A stretch of DNA of 64,000 nucleotides from Mastigamoeba balamuthi. Its lineage: Eukaryota; Evosea; Mastigamoebida; Mastigamoebidae. The stretch spans positions 396,154-460,153 of the forward strand of contig CACRSC010000084.1 in the NCBI GenBank assembly GCA_902651635.1, written 5' to 3'. The position numbers were made by a program, and so were the translations under genes. This document shows positions 47,696-58,460 of the stretch, one piece after another (position 1 is the first letter of the stretch; each line of letters opens with the position of its first letter). Under the pieces are notes generated by a model that did not search any database, was not told the DNA's origin, and saw only the letters and a program-made list of their open reading frames with translations.

Positions 47696-47865
47696 CGGTT
47701 CGGTACCCCAACCAGACGTGTTTCCGAAGAGAGAGGCTTTTTTGGCTGTTTTGTATTTTGAATAATCAATTGAAATTGTCCCGCGTTTCTGTGCACACGC
47801 TCTCATGAATCTGCCCCAGGGTGACCTGCACGCCACAAAGGTGGACGCGAGGGGGTCACCCCCGT

Positions 47866-49490
47866 CTAGGACGAACGCTCGTTGAAGACGACGCTCGCGT
47901 GCCCCTGAAAGGTGTGGTCGGGGGCCGCGTAGATGCCGTGCGACATGAGGTTCGCCGTGAGCTTGAGGCCAGCGTACTTGGCCGCGTACAGCGCGAGCAC
48001 GAGGCCGTCGTGGCCGCAGATGGACGAGCCCAGCGGGCTCTTGGCCACCGCCGACGGGTTGCACGTCGAGATTACTTCGATCAGGCGCAGGTCCAGACGC
48101 GCGATTGTCGCTCTGATTGCTGCGTCTCCGGTTCCGAACTCCGGGTCAATCTGGCCGGTAAGGAAGAAAGACAGCATCAGCGAGGATACGCGGGAGGAGA
48201 TTCTCTCAGGGGGGCGGCAGAGACCCACCTTGGTCCAACCGTACTTGGCACCCCAGTGACCAAAGTCGCATGTCGCTATCACTACTGTACCCTTCGCCTT
48301 GATGAGCTTGGCCAGAATCTTGGCACGCGTTTTCGCTGGATATCATTCCCCGCCACGTCAGATTGTGGGCGCGTGCGGAAATGGAATCGGGAATAACCTT
48401 GCTTGCGGGGCATCAGGCCCACGTAGATCGGCGTGATCAGAGCGTGGGGGGCTGCAGTCTGCAGGAAGGGCAGAATGGTCTCGACGCTGTACTCGTCGAG
48501 GTCGGCCGCCGACGTCATCACGTCGAACAGGCGCGAATTCTTGAGCACCGCGCACTTGGCCACGTCCACCTTGGCCACCCCGAGCGGCGTCTCCATCGAC
48601 TCGTACGCGGTCACCGCCGTCTGGGGCAGCCCGTCAGCGGGTCTGAGGCAGCCGAGGGCGCGTACCATCGACGAGTGGCGCTTGTGCGCCGGTGCGATGA
48701 CGACGATGTGGTCCGTCGATTCCGGGATCGAGCGCGCAGCCGCTGCGACGATCGCCATGCAGGTCTCCATCGGGGCGTGCGGGATCAGCACGATCTTGGC
48801 CGGGATCGGGCAGAAGCCCTGCTGCAGCCCCTGCTTGATCTACCACGATTCGCGAGAACCGGCCCGGCTGCTGTAAGAGGAAATTCCAGAACTTTCTGTG
48901 ACGGCTTACCAGGCTCTCGAGGGCCGCCGCGTTTGCCGGGTACCGCTTACCCGCGAACTTTGCCGGCCGGCAGTTGGCAGGGAGGGCCTTGGGGCACGCG
49001 TCCCTCACCTGAGAAACAGACGTGCAGTTTGTTCAGCGAAACATCCGAGAAATCCTGCCTGCACCTGTAGTTCTCCCGGAGTCGGCGAACGCGTCGTCGC
49101 GGACCCCGCGGGCGGGCTGGAGCTCTTGGGGGTCGTCCTGCGCGTGGAGTTGGCGCAGTACGCCGGCGGGGGCACGTTGTAGACCGACTGCAGCTGCGAC
49201 TGCGACGCCATCGCCGTCGACGACTCCATCCAGCTGGCCGGCACGTAGCACAGCGACGACGACGGCGACGGCGGCTGCGGGGCCATCGACGGCAGCGGAG
49301 AGAGCGTGGGCGGAGCAGCGATCCACGACGGCTGGGGGTAGAGGGACGGGGAAAAGACGCTAGTCGTCGGTGGGGGGCACAGCAGGAGCTCCGGCAGGCT
49401 GAGCCCCGTGCCCAGCGGCGTGTTGGACCCGGGCAGCGGAGGCCCCGCGCTCACGTTGCGCTGGATGAACGGGAAGAACTCAGAGGCCAT
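47866..49490 (-). CDS. MEMO1: MEMO-family protein with Pro/Ser-rich N-terminal extension
   Basis: Exons 49490-49065, 49008-48910, 48839-48398, 48335-48229 and 48150-47866 join to 452 residues. The MEMO domain (about residue 145 on) shows FAGKRYPAN, VLIPHAPMETCMA, VVIAPAHKRHSS, CDFGHWG and SICGHDGLV, the regions that carry the metal-binding His/His/Cys triad of human MEMO1. MEMO proteins are dioxygenase-like metal-binding factors linked to receptor signalling, motility and copper redox. The first ~140 residues are Pro/Ser/Ala-rich with no domain and no counterpart in human MEMO1 (297 residues). The intron at 48336-48397 carries GGATATCATTCCC. It converges on Rab11 (170 bp) and diverges from the coactosin gene. 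Confidence 0.85.
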
Positions 49491-49860
49491 CTGCTTCTTC
49501 GCTGTCTGTCTCTCTCACACAGCACCCACACGTCGCCGACTGTGTGTTGTGCACCCGTTGAACCTGTTAATAGTTCGAAACCGGCGCTTTTTTCCTCGGT
49601 TTTTCTCATTTGACTGATCTGGCGTTCAGTGAAAATTCACTCGAACGGGCAGCAACAGTCGCCCTCACCGAACTGCGGTCCGCTCGCCGAGCGCGAGCGT
49701 TCCCAGCCGGGGTTCCGATTATCCGCCGATACGACGGCGGCGAGAACAAATCGAAAAAGGGGGTTCGGGGGTAACTGAAAGATATTTTTTCCTCACTGCA
49801 CCCCCGCTGCTGCCAACGGCGACCGTTAACTTATCCTACAGGGCACCCAAATTTAAAAAA
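49491..49860. promoter_or_regulatory. Divergent promoter, MEMO and coactosin-like genes
   Basis: The 370 bp contain no gene. AAGATATTTTTTCC (49778-49791) lies 70 bp before the plus-strand ATG; GATTATCCGCCGATACG (49717-49733) and AATCGAAAAAGG (49748-49759) lie further up. A short AT run, AAATTTAAAAAA (49849-49860), directly precedes the ATG. Confidence 0.4.
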
Positions 49861-50401
49861 ATGAGTCTCGAGAGTGCTGTGCAAGCTCAGACTGTCAACG
49901 AGGTCCCCCACGGGTCCTGGTAGGGGTGGTCCCCCCTCCACGCCGCCGTTTCCTCACCGCCGTGTCGACGCAGGACGCTGTGCTTTGTCCACGGGGACCA
50001 GCTGATACTGGGCTCAACTGGCAAGGGAGTCGAGGCTCTGAAGGCCGCACTTCCCGTTCGGCTTCAAACGCTCTCACTTTCTTCATATGACACAACTGAC
50101 GCCCGACCTCGCAAAGAACAACGACTGCGCCTACGCGCTGATCTCGCTGCGGGTGGAGCTCAAGGGGACGACGGACAGCCCCCTGGACAAGTACAACCAG
50201 CCGAGGCACATCTTCATCCAGTGGAAGGGACCCAACGCGCCGCTGATGAAGAAGGTCGCAGCGAACCAGGCATACCAGCTCGCCCTCGAGACCCTCAGGC
50301 CCAACCACGGCCAGCTCGAGGTCATCGGCAAGACCCACTTCGACGAGCCCACCCTCGCCTCGAGGTGGAAGCCCGAGGCTGGCAGCCACGTAATCGACTA
50401 G
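49861..50401 (+). CDS. Coactosin-like ADF-H domain protein
   Basis: Exons 49861-49919, 49974-50055 and 50117-50401 give 141 residues, the size of a single ADF-homology domain. After the helical start (GVEALKAALP), NNDCAYALISLRVELKGT, the core strand HIFIQWKGPNAPLMKKVAAN and GQLEVIGKTHFDEPTLASRW follow the coactosin/drebrin type (FaLI.W.G....m.kak...). Such proteins bind F-actin without severing it. The second intron (50056-50116) is inferred because the frame changes there and the only AG before the conserved part is at 50115-50116. Less likely, exon 3 could begin elsewhere and the protein would differ by a few residues. Confidence 0.75.
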
Positions 50402-50554
50402 GATCCCAAAGTGCCTCCCCTCAGACCCCCCTCCCCCTCCCCACACAGAATACCAGAGCTGCATTGATTCCGGAAGCAGCAACGTCCTGATTCTCTCCGC
50501 GTAGATACGGGAATCTTCGCAGATCGATCACCACACCGCGGCACAAAAATCGCA

Positions 50555-51672
50555 ATGGTGCCGTCTTGCGGGTGGGGGTGGACCGTCGGGACCGCCTGCG
50601 CGGCGGCCTCCCTCTGCGCGGCCCTCTTCTCCGGCGCCTCCTCCCTCACCGCCGCCCTCGCCTCCGCCCAGCGCTCGCGCGAGGAGCGCGCCCGCGCCGT
50701 CCGCGCCGCCTTCGACGCCGCGCAGAGCAGCAGCGACCTCAGCGCCCTCGCCGCCATCGAGCTCGCCGCCTCCCGCATCTCCGAGCTCATCCCCGCGCCC
50801 TCCTCCTCGGACCTGCGCTCCGCCGCCTCCCAGAAGGACCAGATCGCCCTCTGGGACGACTTCAAGGCGCGCCCACGCGGGTGGAGGCGTCGTCGGGGGT
50901 CTGACACGTCACCGCACAGGTCGCGACGTTCTCGCGGCTGCTGGCGCTGGTCAACGCGTACTCGCTGGTGGCGCTCGTCTCGCGCTGCGTCGAGAACGAG
51001 GCGGCGGCCTCGCGGGCGTCGGCGACGCCCGAGGACGTCGAGCCCGCGCGCCAGGCCGACGCGCTCTGCAGCGCGCGCGTCGTCGAGCGGTTCGTGTCGA
51101 CGGGGTTCGGGGCGCCCGAGAGCCCCTCGGACCGCCTGGCGGCGCTCTGCCGCGCCTGCCGCGACGCCGTCGCCGAGACCTTCGCGGGGATGCCGCCCGG
51201 CGCGCAGGTCACGCTCGCGCAGGTCGTCGGCGCGCTGTCGCACGCGCGCGCGCGGTCGACGGCGTCTGCGCTGTCGCGCGCGGTCGTCGCGGTGCTCGCG
51301 ATGCCGTCCAACGCGGAGCTCGACGCGGGCTGCGAGCTGTCGCACGTGGCGGCGCCGGCCGTGCAGAGGGTGCGCAAGGCGCTGGGCTCCGAGGGGTTCG
51401 CCGTGGCGCTGGGGTCCGTGCAGGACGCGCTGGCGGGCGTCGTCGTCGAGCGCCTGCGCAGCGTCTGGGGCGACGCGCAGGCGCTGCCCGTCGTCAGGGT
51501 CGTGCTGGGCGCCAACGCCGTCGTCGGCGAGCTCGCGTCCAAGCAGGCCTGCGCCGCGGTGGTCCGCAGGATCCAGGAGCTGCCGAGGGTCGAGGAGCTC
51601 TCGTACCTCATCTTCTGCCCGACGTTCCCCAGGCTGGGCCAGGACGCCCCCCAGCAGCAGGAGTCCCCCTGA
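50555..51672 (+). CDS. PEX3: Probable peroxin PEX3 (peroxisomal membrane biogenesis)
   Basis: Exons 50555-50866 and 50920-51672 give 354 residues; human PEX3 has 373. An N-terminal hydrophobic segment (VGTACAAASLCAALFSGASS) is followed by a charged helix (SAQRSREERARAVRAAFDAA), as in PEX3. The junction LWDDFK|VATFSRLLALVNAYSLVALVSR parallels human [20 protein letters not shown]. PEX3 anchors PEX19 at the peroxisome or ER membrane. Elsewhere similarity is weak and the sequence is Ala-rich, so the call is moderate. The 53-nt intron only keeps frame with a GC donor (AAG|GCGCGC). Its start is 153 bp after the coactosin stop on the same strand. Confidence 0.55.
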
Positions 51673-51841
51673 GAGTATCTCGATATTTCCCAGAATCAGT
51701 CACACCTCTTCGTTTCGGAAGCACCAGCAGAATCATCGTCCCCTGCCCCGCCTGTCTGCGCCCCCTTAATTTTTTTATTTTATCGTTAACTTTTTGACCG
51801 CGTCTGGTCTGCGGGTTTCAAAAATCCGCTTCTGAAGCCCG

Positions 51842-54800
51842 ATGGCCGAGTTTGGAGAGCGACCGCTGCGAAGCCCGCCGGCGCGGGAGCCGCCGAGGGC
51901 GGACAAGCTCGTGCCCCTGCGCGACTTCCTCGGGCGCCTGAGCGACTGCAAGCGCCCAGCGGCCGCCCCAACGGTAACGCCCCCCGGGTCACACCGAGAA
52001 AATATCTCCGGCTGATTTTCCCAACGGCCAGATGGGATCTCCTGTCGTGATGACGTTGCGGGAATCGGGACTCGAGCAGAAGGAGTACCGCGACGACGCC
52101 GCGCCCGCGGAGCTCCGCGCGGCGTACTACCACGCGCTGCTGTGCGTCGTCGGCGCCAGCGTGGGCCCGCTGGTCTCGCGGGCGCACCCGGACGCGCTCT
52201 CGGCGCTCGGCGCGCTGTTCCACGCGTGGCTGCGGGGCGCCCCCGTCCGCGACGCGTCCGCCGACCTGCCCGCCCGCGACTGGTCGCTCGCCTGCCGCCT
52301 GCTCTACGCCCACGCGAGCCCCTACGAGCCCCGCGAGCTCGCCGACGCGCTCCGCACGTTCGCCTCGTCGCACGCGCGGACGTCCTCGGGCGCCGCGTTC
52401 CCCTGCAGCGCCCGCTCGGTCGCCGCGGCCTTCGCCCCGCACGCGCACGCCGCCGCCGCGGGGTCCGACAAGCAGGCGGCGGCCTCGGCGGAGCGCCGCG
52501 TGCTGTGGCTGGTGTTCCTGTACGCCCGCGACGTGCGGATGAGCCGGCGCGTCGAGAAGCTCATGAACGCCGTCGGTGTCGACGCCGAGTCGCACTGCCG
52601 CGCCATGGCGGCCGCCCTCGCCATGGCCGTGCCCCAGCGCGAGGCCGCCGAGCTGCGCCAGCGCGCAGCCAACGTGTCGTCGCACCCGTTCTACTCGCGC
52701 GAGTCGTTCGCCTCGCAGGCGCAGTTTGAGCAGTGGGCCCGCCGCGAGTCCGAGCTCGTCTCGTCGTTCTCGTCGCCGTCGTCGTCGCAGCCGCTTCCTG
52801 CGCCCGCGGGCGTCGTGCACCTCAGGGGTGCGTCGCCCGGCCTCCCCGCGCTCTGTGGGTCCTGACTGGCTGCGCCCGCCAGTGATGGGGGTGAGGGGGA
52901 TGGCGAAGGAGGTCTCGGGCGCCTACTTCAAGGTCGCCGTGGGCTCGGACAAGAGGAAGACGATGCCCCTGCCCGTCAAGTGCAAAAGTCCGCTCCTCGC
53001 ACAGCTGTGCCGGGCTGCCACTCACGCTCGCCCTTCGCCTCCGCCCAATGCGCAGACCCGCCGTTCTACGAGGAGTTTTCCCTGTGCGGGCTGCTGCACG
53101 CACACGAGGCCCTCTGCCCTGCTGACGCTCGCCATTCCTCGCCAGGGTCGTTCCTGACCTCTCGTGCGACGTCGTTGTCTCGATACGCGAGACGGGCTCC
53201 GTGAAGGACTCGTGCCTCGCCAAAGTCAAGATTCCTGTAGGGCGCACCCCGCCGACCTGGCTGGCTGGGGGGCAGAGGCAAACTGACATCGCCGTGTGTG
53301 TGTTGCGCAATGGAGATAGCGTCGCTCGACCAGACCCCCAAGTGGCATCCACTCAAGAACGGCATCGAGGTCTGCCTCGAGGCAACGGGGCTGGCGTTCC
53401 CCACGCAGTACACCCCGTTGCTGCCCCACCACGTCTACTATAAGTGCCTTTTGCCAGCTGCCCTCTCCAGCAAGAGTCAGGGCTTACGGTTGTCGCCCAG
53501 GATCCTGAGCCACAAGCTCACCATGCTGGACCTCGTGTCGCTGAGCGAGACCGAGAAGCCCGACGACGAGGTCAGCTTCTCGCCGGACACGCGGTGGATG
53601 CTCGAAACCTATGCCCAGAGGTTCGGCGTGGGGTTCGCAGCGCACATAATGTACGCTCGATCGCCTCTCTGCTCGGCCTTTCCCCCTCTGAGCTTTCTCT
53701 CGTCGCCAGAAACCTCTCGTCGGTCGCCCGCGTGCTCGAGCACACCGTTACGAAGCCTCTGCTGAGCCACGCGCTCTCGCTGCTCGAGACGTCGCTGCGG
53801 CCCCCGGCGACGCTGAACCTGACAGAGACGGCGTACCTGCAGGAGGTGTTCAACTCGCTGCACAGGACGTGCAGGTCGTGGATCTCGCGGTACTTCCTCG
53901 TCTTCCCGCGCAACGAGCCCGCCGGCGCACTTGAACTGCTCCTCGAGCTCTTTGCCAAAGCAGACTCCACGACCCAGGACGCGCCCCCGCTACAGCAGAG
54001 CCTCAGGAAATACCTCGACGTGCGGCCCAGGCACCTCCCCGTCTCCGGATCCAATTGAATTCACGGCACGCGCGCAGGAAGCCGCGAGGCTCATGATAGA
54101 GATGCAGACCATGACGTACGCAGGCCGCATGTCGGCCGACACACTGGCGAGCATTGCGGACGCGATGGACGACCTGTTCGAGGAGGACAGGGAGCACTTC
54201 AGCTCTGCGTTCGCCAAGTACGGCGTCGACATGCACGAGGTTGTCGCGCGCACCGTCACGGCGTGGCTGTCGGATAAGGTCCCCGCCATTGTCGAGAGGC
54301 CCACGTCGCCCGGCGAGGGCAAGTCAGATGCCGCCGTCGTGTGCTACTCGGCCCTCCGCGGCCTGATGAGCAACTACGTGTCCTCCACCCCGAGGTTCGC
54401 CATCTCCGGAACGCCTCCCTCGCTCACTCCACAGCGGCACCGCAGCTTCGGAGTGGCCGACGCTCTGCCCTTGTGCAAGCTGTTCCGGGACGCCGTGTTC
54501 AAATTCATGTGGTCCGCATCTGCGAAGTTTGTCGACTGGTCCGCAAACGCCATCAAAGTGGATAAGGTGACCGACCGCTTGGTGAGGGCTTCTGAGTCTC
54601 AGCAACTCCGCTGCAGTTCGAGAAGGTGTCGGAGCAGAGCAAGCACTCGTCCTCCGTCGTGGACCTCTTCGCGGCGTTTTCCAACCTGCTCGAGATCACG
54701 CGCAAGCTGCACTGGGGCGAGCTAGAGCCAGAGGGCGAGCGTGCCAAAGTCCGCTCGGAGCTCCTCAAAGTCACCGCCTCCGTACGGCCGTTCCACGCAC

Positions 54801-55805
54801 ACTCTACTCATCCAGCCCCGTGCGCAGGTCGTGTGTAACACGAGCTCGTGGTATTGCAGTACTATTGCTGAGACGACCAAGCAAAGTCTCAGTAATTACG
54901 CGCTGGCTGAGACCCTTACCACAGCCCAGCTCGCGCCTCTCACGAGGGTATTCGTGCATTAATCCGCTCTCAATCTTATGAGCGCGTTCCACAGGCACTG
55001 GTAACTGTGAGCAACATCGAGGCGTCGAGCGTGTTCCTCTCTGAGTGGGCAAGCACAATGGAGAGCATGCTGGACGGTATGCCCGGCCGCGAAGAAGCGC
55101 TGGAGCCGATAACGGGCCTCCTAGACGACACAATCAGTACCTTCCGCAGAACCGCTGACGGCATCCTGGACTCTCTCGTGTCGATGGCACGCAGCCGCTC
55201 GTCGTCCCCGCCTAACCCGCTCGGCCCAGATGGAGCAAGAGATCGCCAGGCTGCTGGCGAGGGAGCTGGGCTCCGAGAAGGACTCGAAGAAGGTGATCAA
55301 GCGAGTCCGTGGCCTCAAGGGGAACATCAAGCACAAGTTTGGCCGGCTCATGCGGCTGCACAAGAAGCGGCAGTCAGCGACAGCCTCGCCAGAGGCCCAG
55401 GAGCCGCTCTTCGACTACCTCAACCTGTACCTCACCGAGTTCCACGACGGTCTTCCGAGGCAGTCGTTCAAGCGCGTTCTCAAGCGCCTCTGGGCCTTTG
55501 TGTCGGGCAGCCTGGAGAAGGCACTGGTCAGCTCGTGTGGCCACAGCTCGGAGGAGCAGAGCAGACGTGAGGCTGCCGCGGGTCTGCTGGAGCTCCTCGG
55601 CGAGTTCTTCACTGCCGGCGGCGAGGGCCTTAGCAGCGACATGACCTCCCCGACCATCGAGAAGCTGCACGCGCTCACGGCGCTGGGCGGCCTCACCACT
55701 CGCGAGCTCAACGACCTGGCTCAGCGTGGCGAGCCCACGTCGCAGCTCGCAGCGCAGTCCCTCCTCCGAGCGAGGCTGGATAAGAGGACCAGCAATATGG
55801 TGTAG
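51842..55805 (+). CDS. C2-MUN (Munc13/BAP3-like) exocytosis protein
   Basis: The first exons are 51842-51973, 52032-52827 and one starting 52883; about ten more short introns follow, not all mapped. After a ~300-residue helical Ala-rich N-terminus comes a C2 domain (VMGVRGMAKEV, GAYFKVAVGSDKRK, PPFYEEFSL, LSCDVVVSIRETGS, CLAKVKIPV). The rest is the MUN-type helical rod: MHD1-like LMSNYVS...FRDAVFKFMWSASAKFVDW and MHD2-like EPLFDYLNLYLTEFHDGLPR with FKRVLKRLW. Munc13, BAP3 and CAPS relatives prime or tether secretory vesicles by opening syntaxin. The acidic Asp set needed for calcium in C2 domains is not obvious. Intron 1 contains GAGAAAATATCTCC and GATTTTCCC; the intron near 54021-54077 contains AATTGAATTC. 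The start is 169 bp after the PEX3-like stop, same strand. Confidence 0.8.
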
Positions 55806-55950
55806 CCCTTTCCACTTCCACCCGAAGGCAAGCACTTGTTCAGAAACAGGCAGAGTTGCGACGAGGTAACCAAATCTGTGTGTTGCCTGTGTGCGCATGT
55901 GTTGTGTGGCACCCATTATCTTCACACCGACGTGCGTGAACTGTAGATGA

Positions 55951-56027
55951 CCTTGCCTGAGGCCCACCCAACCTGAACCTCGCCGAGTTCCACGACGGGC
56001 TCCTGAAGCAGAAGTTCGAGCATGTCC
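55951..56027 (+). pseudogene. Partial duplicate of the MUN gene 3' region
   Basis: This 77-bp stretch resembles 55383-55480 of the adjacent MUN gene. GAGTTCCACGACGG is identical, and the flanking words GCCNGAGGCCCA, CAACCTGNACCTC and AAGCAGAAGTTCGAGC align with small changes. The copy lacks about 20 bases present in the gene and is not part of an open gene, so it is a decayed local duplication. Confidence 0.55.
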
Positions 56028-56443
56028 CAGGCTGGCGCGAATGTGGACAATGGGGATTTAGGAGAGCAGTTCAACGTGCCTCCACTTCTCCGCACTGACG
56101 TCGTGGTCAGTCAATGGTACAGCGTCTTGTGCCTTCCATTGAGCCATCCAGAATGCGCGCTCCCCCTGGAGAAAGGAGGCGACTTCACCAGAAGTTGACA
56201 GACTCGAGTACTGCGTGATCAACTAACTTCAAAGCCTGCGAGACAGACCCTTGATGGGACGCTTCGCTGGGGCTGGCCAACTGGCAAAAGAGATTGAGGG
56301 CTTCTTTCAGATCCGGCACGCTGCAGCAGTGCCTCACACGGGCGCTTAGGCATTCCGCAAGGTTGACTCTCGCAACGAGCCTGGCACACTTGGCTGCTGA
56401 GCTTGAATTCGGTGCGCCATGTACCGGAGAGCACGGGACAGTT

Positions 56444-57979
56444 CTACTCTGTAGTGTGGGATAGACTCGTCCGGAAGCACCCCCTTGGGGGAAATCTGCA
56501 GTACAGTGCGAAGCGCAGCGACAACGCAGTTCTCACGGAAAGGAAAATGAACAAGCTGCTGAATGAACCGAGAGAAGGCGAGACCATGATGCTGCAGCAG
56601 CAGGACCGCCTGAAACAGAGCGTCTCGTTATGAAAGCACGTGTCCATGCCTTTGCCACGACATGCCCTCAGATCTCTGCAGTCTGTGGAAGCAGGCAACC
56701 AGTCCCACGTGATGCGACTGTCTATGCAGTGCGTGATCGCCAGTCTCGCAAACAACGGGTGGTAGAACCGGGCTTCCTTGGCCCTGAGGGTGATGAGCCA
56801 TTCACACTTCGTGCGGATCGAAGCTGCTGCGCGGCACAGTTCCAGGGCCTCGGGACATTGACAGAACTCCTTAAGAGTGTGAACAAAACCCACGACGTCC
56901 TCGTCACTGAGAATTGGCGATACCTTGAAGTCCTGACGAACAGGGCTGTGGGGAGTGGGACGGGTCTCGGCTGTGGACGCCTCCAGAAATACGGTTACCA
57001 GGACTATAGCCGTTTCCGACAGGCTGACAGGGCAACAGCTCAACAGCTCCTCTGCTTGCCTCACATCGACGAAAACGTTCTCGTCTGTGGTAAGGACCAG
57101 GGTAGCTGCGGTTGTGAGGCCAATAATGGCAGCGATTTCCTTCCAGAAGGATGCGGCATTCACAGGGAATCTGAGCAGATTAAGCGCCAGAGTACCCTGA
57201 GGGCCATCTCTCATAGCCCATATGGCCAACTGTCGAAGCAGGGTGGATGCACCACAACCACAGTGACGCTTTCACAAAACAATGAGGGAGGCTATCGGCA
57301 CTCGCCTCACAGCCAACTCGGAAATGGAGTTCTTCACCTCGTGGAAAAGGTGGAAACGGAACGGGACGTTGCTTCCTATGAGTGCCCACGACGGAGGCAA
57401 TGGCGACGCTCCAGAAAGCCACTGGGCAGCTTCGTTGTGACACTCTGCAGTCCCCAGGGGTCCGAGGTTGGGCACGTACTCAAAGCAGCAGCTTTCCAGT
57501 GAAGGTAGTGGCCCACTGCGGAGAAAAGGTAGGCGAGAGACACACCGACGTGCATTCACCATCCTGTCTTGAATTCCTGGAAGGATTACATCGATAATCC
57601 TCACCTCGACACCAAGGAATCAAATGGCGTTGCAGAACTTGGGGCAGGGGCAATCCTTGTCATGAAGGACAGTGATAATGATCCACCAGGTCACTTACGA
57701 GTTGCAGCCACTGAGCAGCTTCCCTACCTCCACTCCAGTGGAGAGCTCGGCGATAAGCAGCTGCTTCGTCTTTGGATTCAAGGACAGCGGGTGACGACTC
57801 TCTGCTGTGTCTGCCATCACATCAAAAGCAACGGGTGCACCAATGTGGCAACACTTATCCAACATAGTGAGATCATAGGAGGAGACAGTCCACACTAGAT
57901 GAGGTAGACTTGTGTATGTTCTGTTTGATGATGCACGTAGTGCGTGAGAATTGTGCAAGTATTGCACAAGTAATTGCAC
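56444..57979 (-). pseudogene. Unidentified coding stretch, probably decayed or intron-bearing
   Basis: One minus-strand frame is open over most of this 1.5 kb. The longest segment (57229-56444) codes 261 residues of ordinary globular composition (ENVFVDVRQAEELLSCCPVS, CQCPEALELCRAAASIRTKC, ITWDWLPASTDCRDLRACRG). The upstream part includes VWTVSSYDLTMLDKCCHIGA. I recognise no family. It could be a lineage-specific gene with introns or part of an old mobile element; it lies back-to-back with the dispersed spliced repeat. Confidence 0.35.
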
Positions 57980-58460
57980 AAGAATTGTTCATGTTACACG
58001 TGTTGTGTCTTATGTGCATTATGCTACTTTCTAACACTTAAAATTGCAGCAGCCAGCTGAGGCTTTCAAGCCCAGGCCCAGACAGCCAAAAAGAGAAGAG
58101 AGGAGGTCTCTTCTCTGCATGCTCTCGACCTGACCAGCAATCCAGACAACACGAACGTGCTGCTGCTCATGTGGCAGCACGTGAAAAGAAGGCAGCAGCT
58201 AAGATGGCTGCTGCACTTGAGGTGCACCCCTCCCCTTTTCCCCCTTCTGCCCCTTCCCCTTCCTCTTCATCGACTGGATTTTTGTGCAGGACAAGGTCGA
58301 GGCATCACAGGCAGCACCAGAGGACACGGACAAGACCCAGAGAGAGAGGACGAGAAGCACAACCAGAGCATTGACTGGGACTGCGCTCAGGAACATGCAT
58401 GCATCACAACATCTGCAAATGCACAATATGTGCTATATGGGCTATATGCACTAAATGTTC
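57940..58460 (+). repeat. Dispersed spliced repeat, copy 2
   Basis: This second copy of the element is at 19810-20480 elsewhere in the window, same strand. Exact shared words include CAGCACGTGAAAAG (58175-58188) and AAGATGGCTGCTGCA (58201-58215). The flank has TGCAAGTATTGCACAAGTA, the intron sits at the same place (58222-58289, GTGCAC...TGTGCAG, pyrimidine-rich), and the tail has CTGCAAATGCACAATATGTGCT. The exon codes AREKKAAAKMAAALE. The two copies have diverged and differ in intron length (110 versus 68 nt). Confidence 0.55.
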
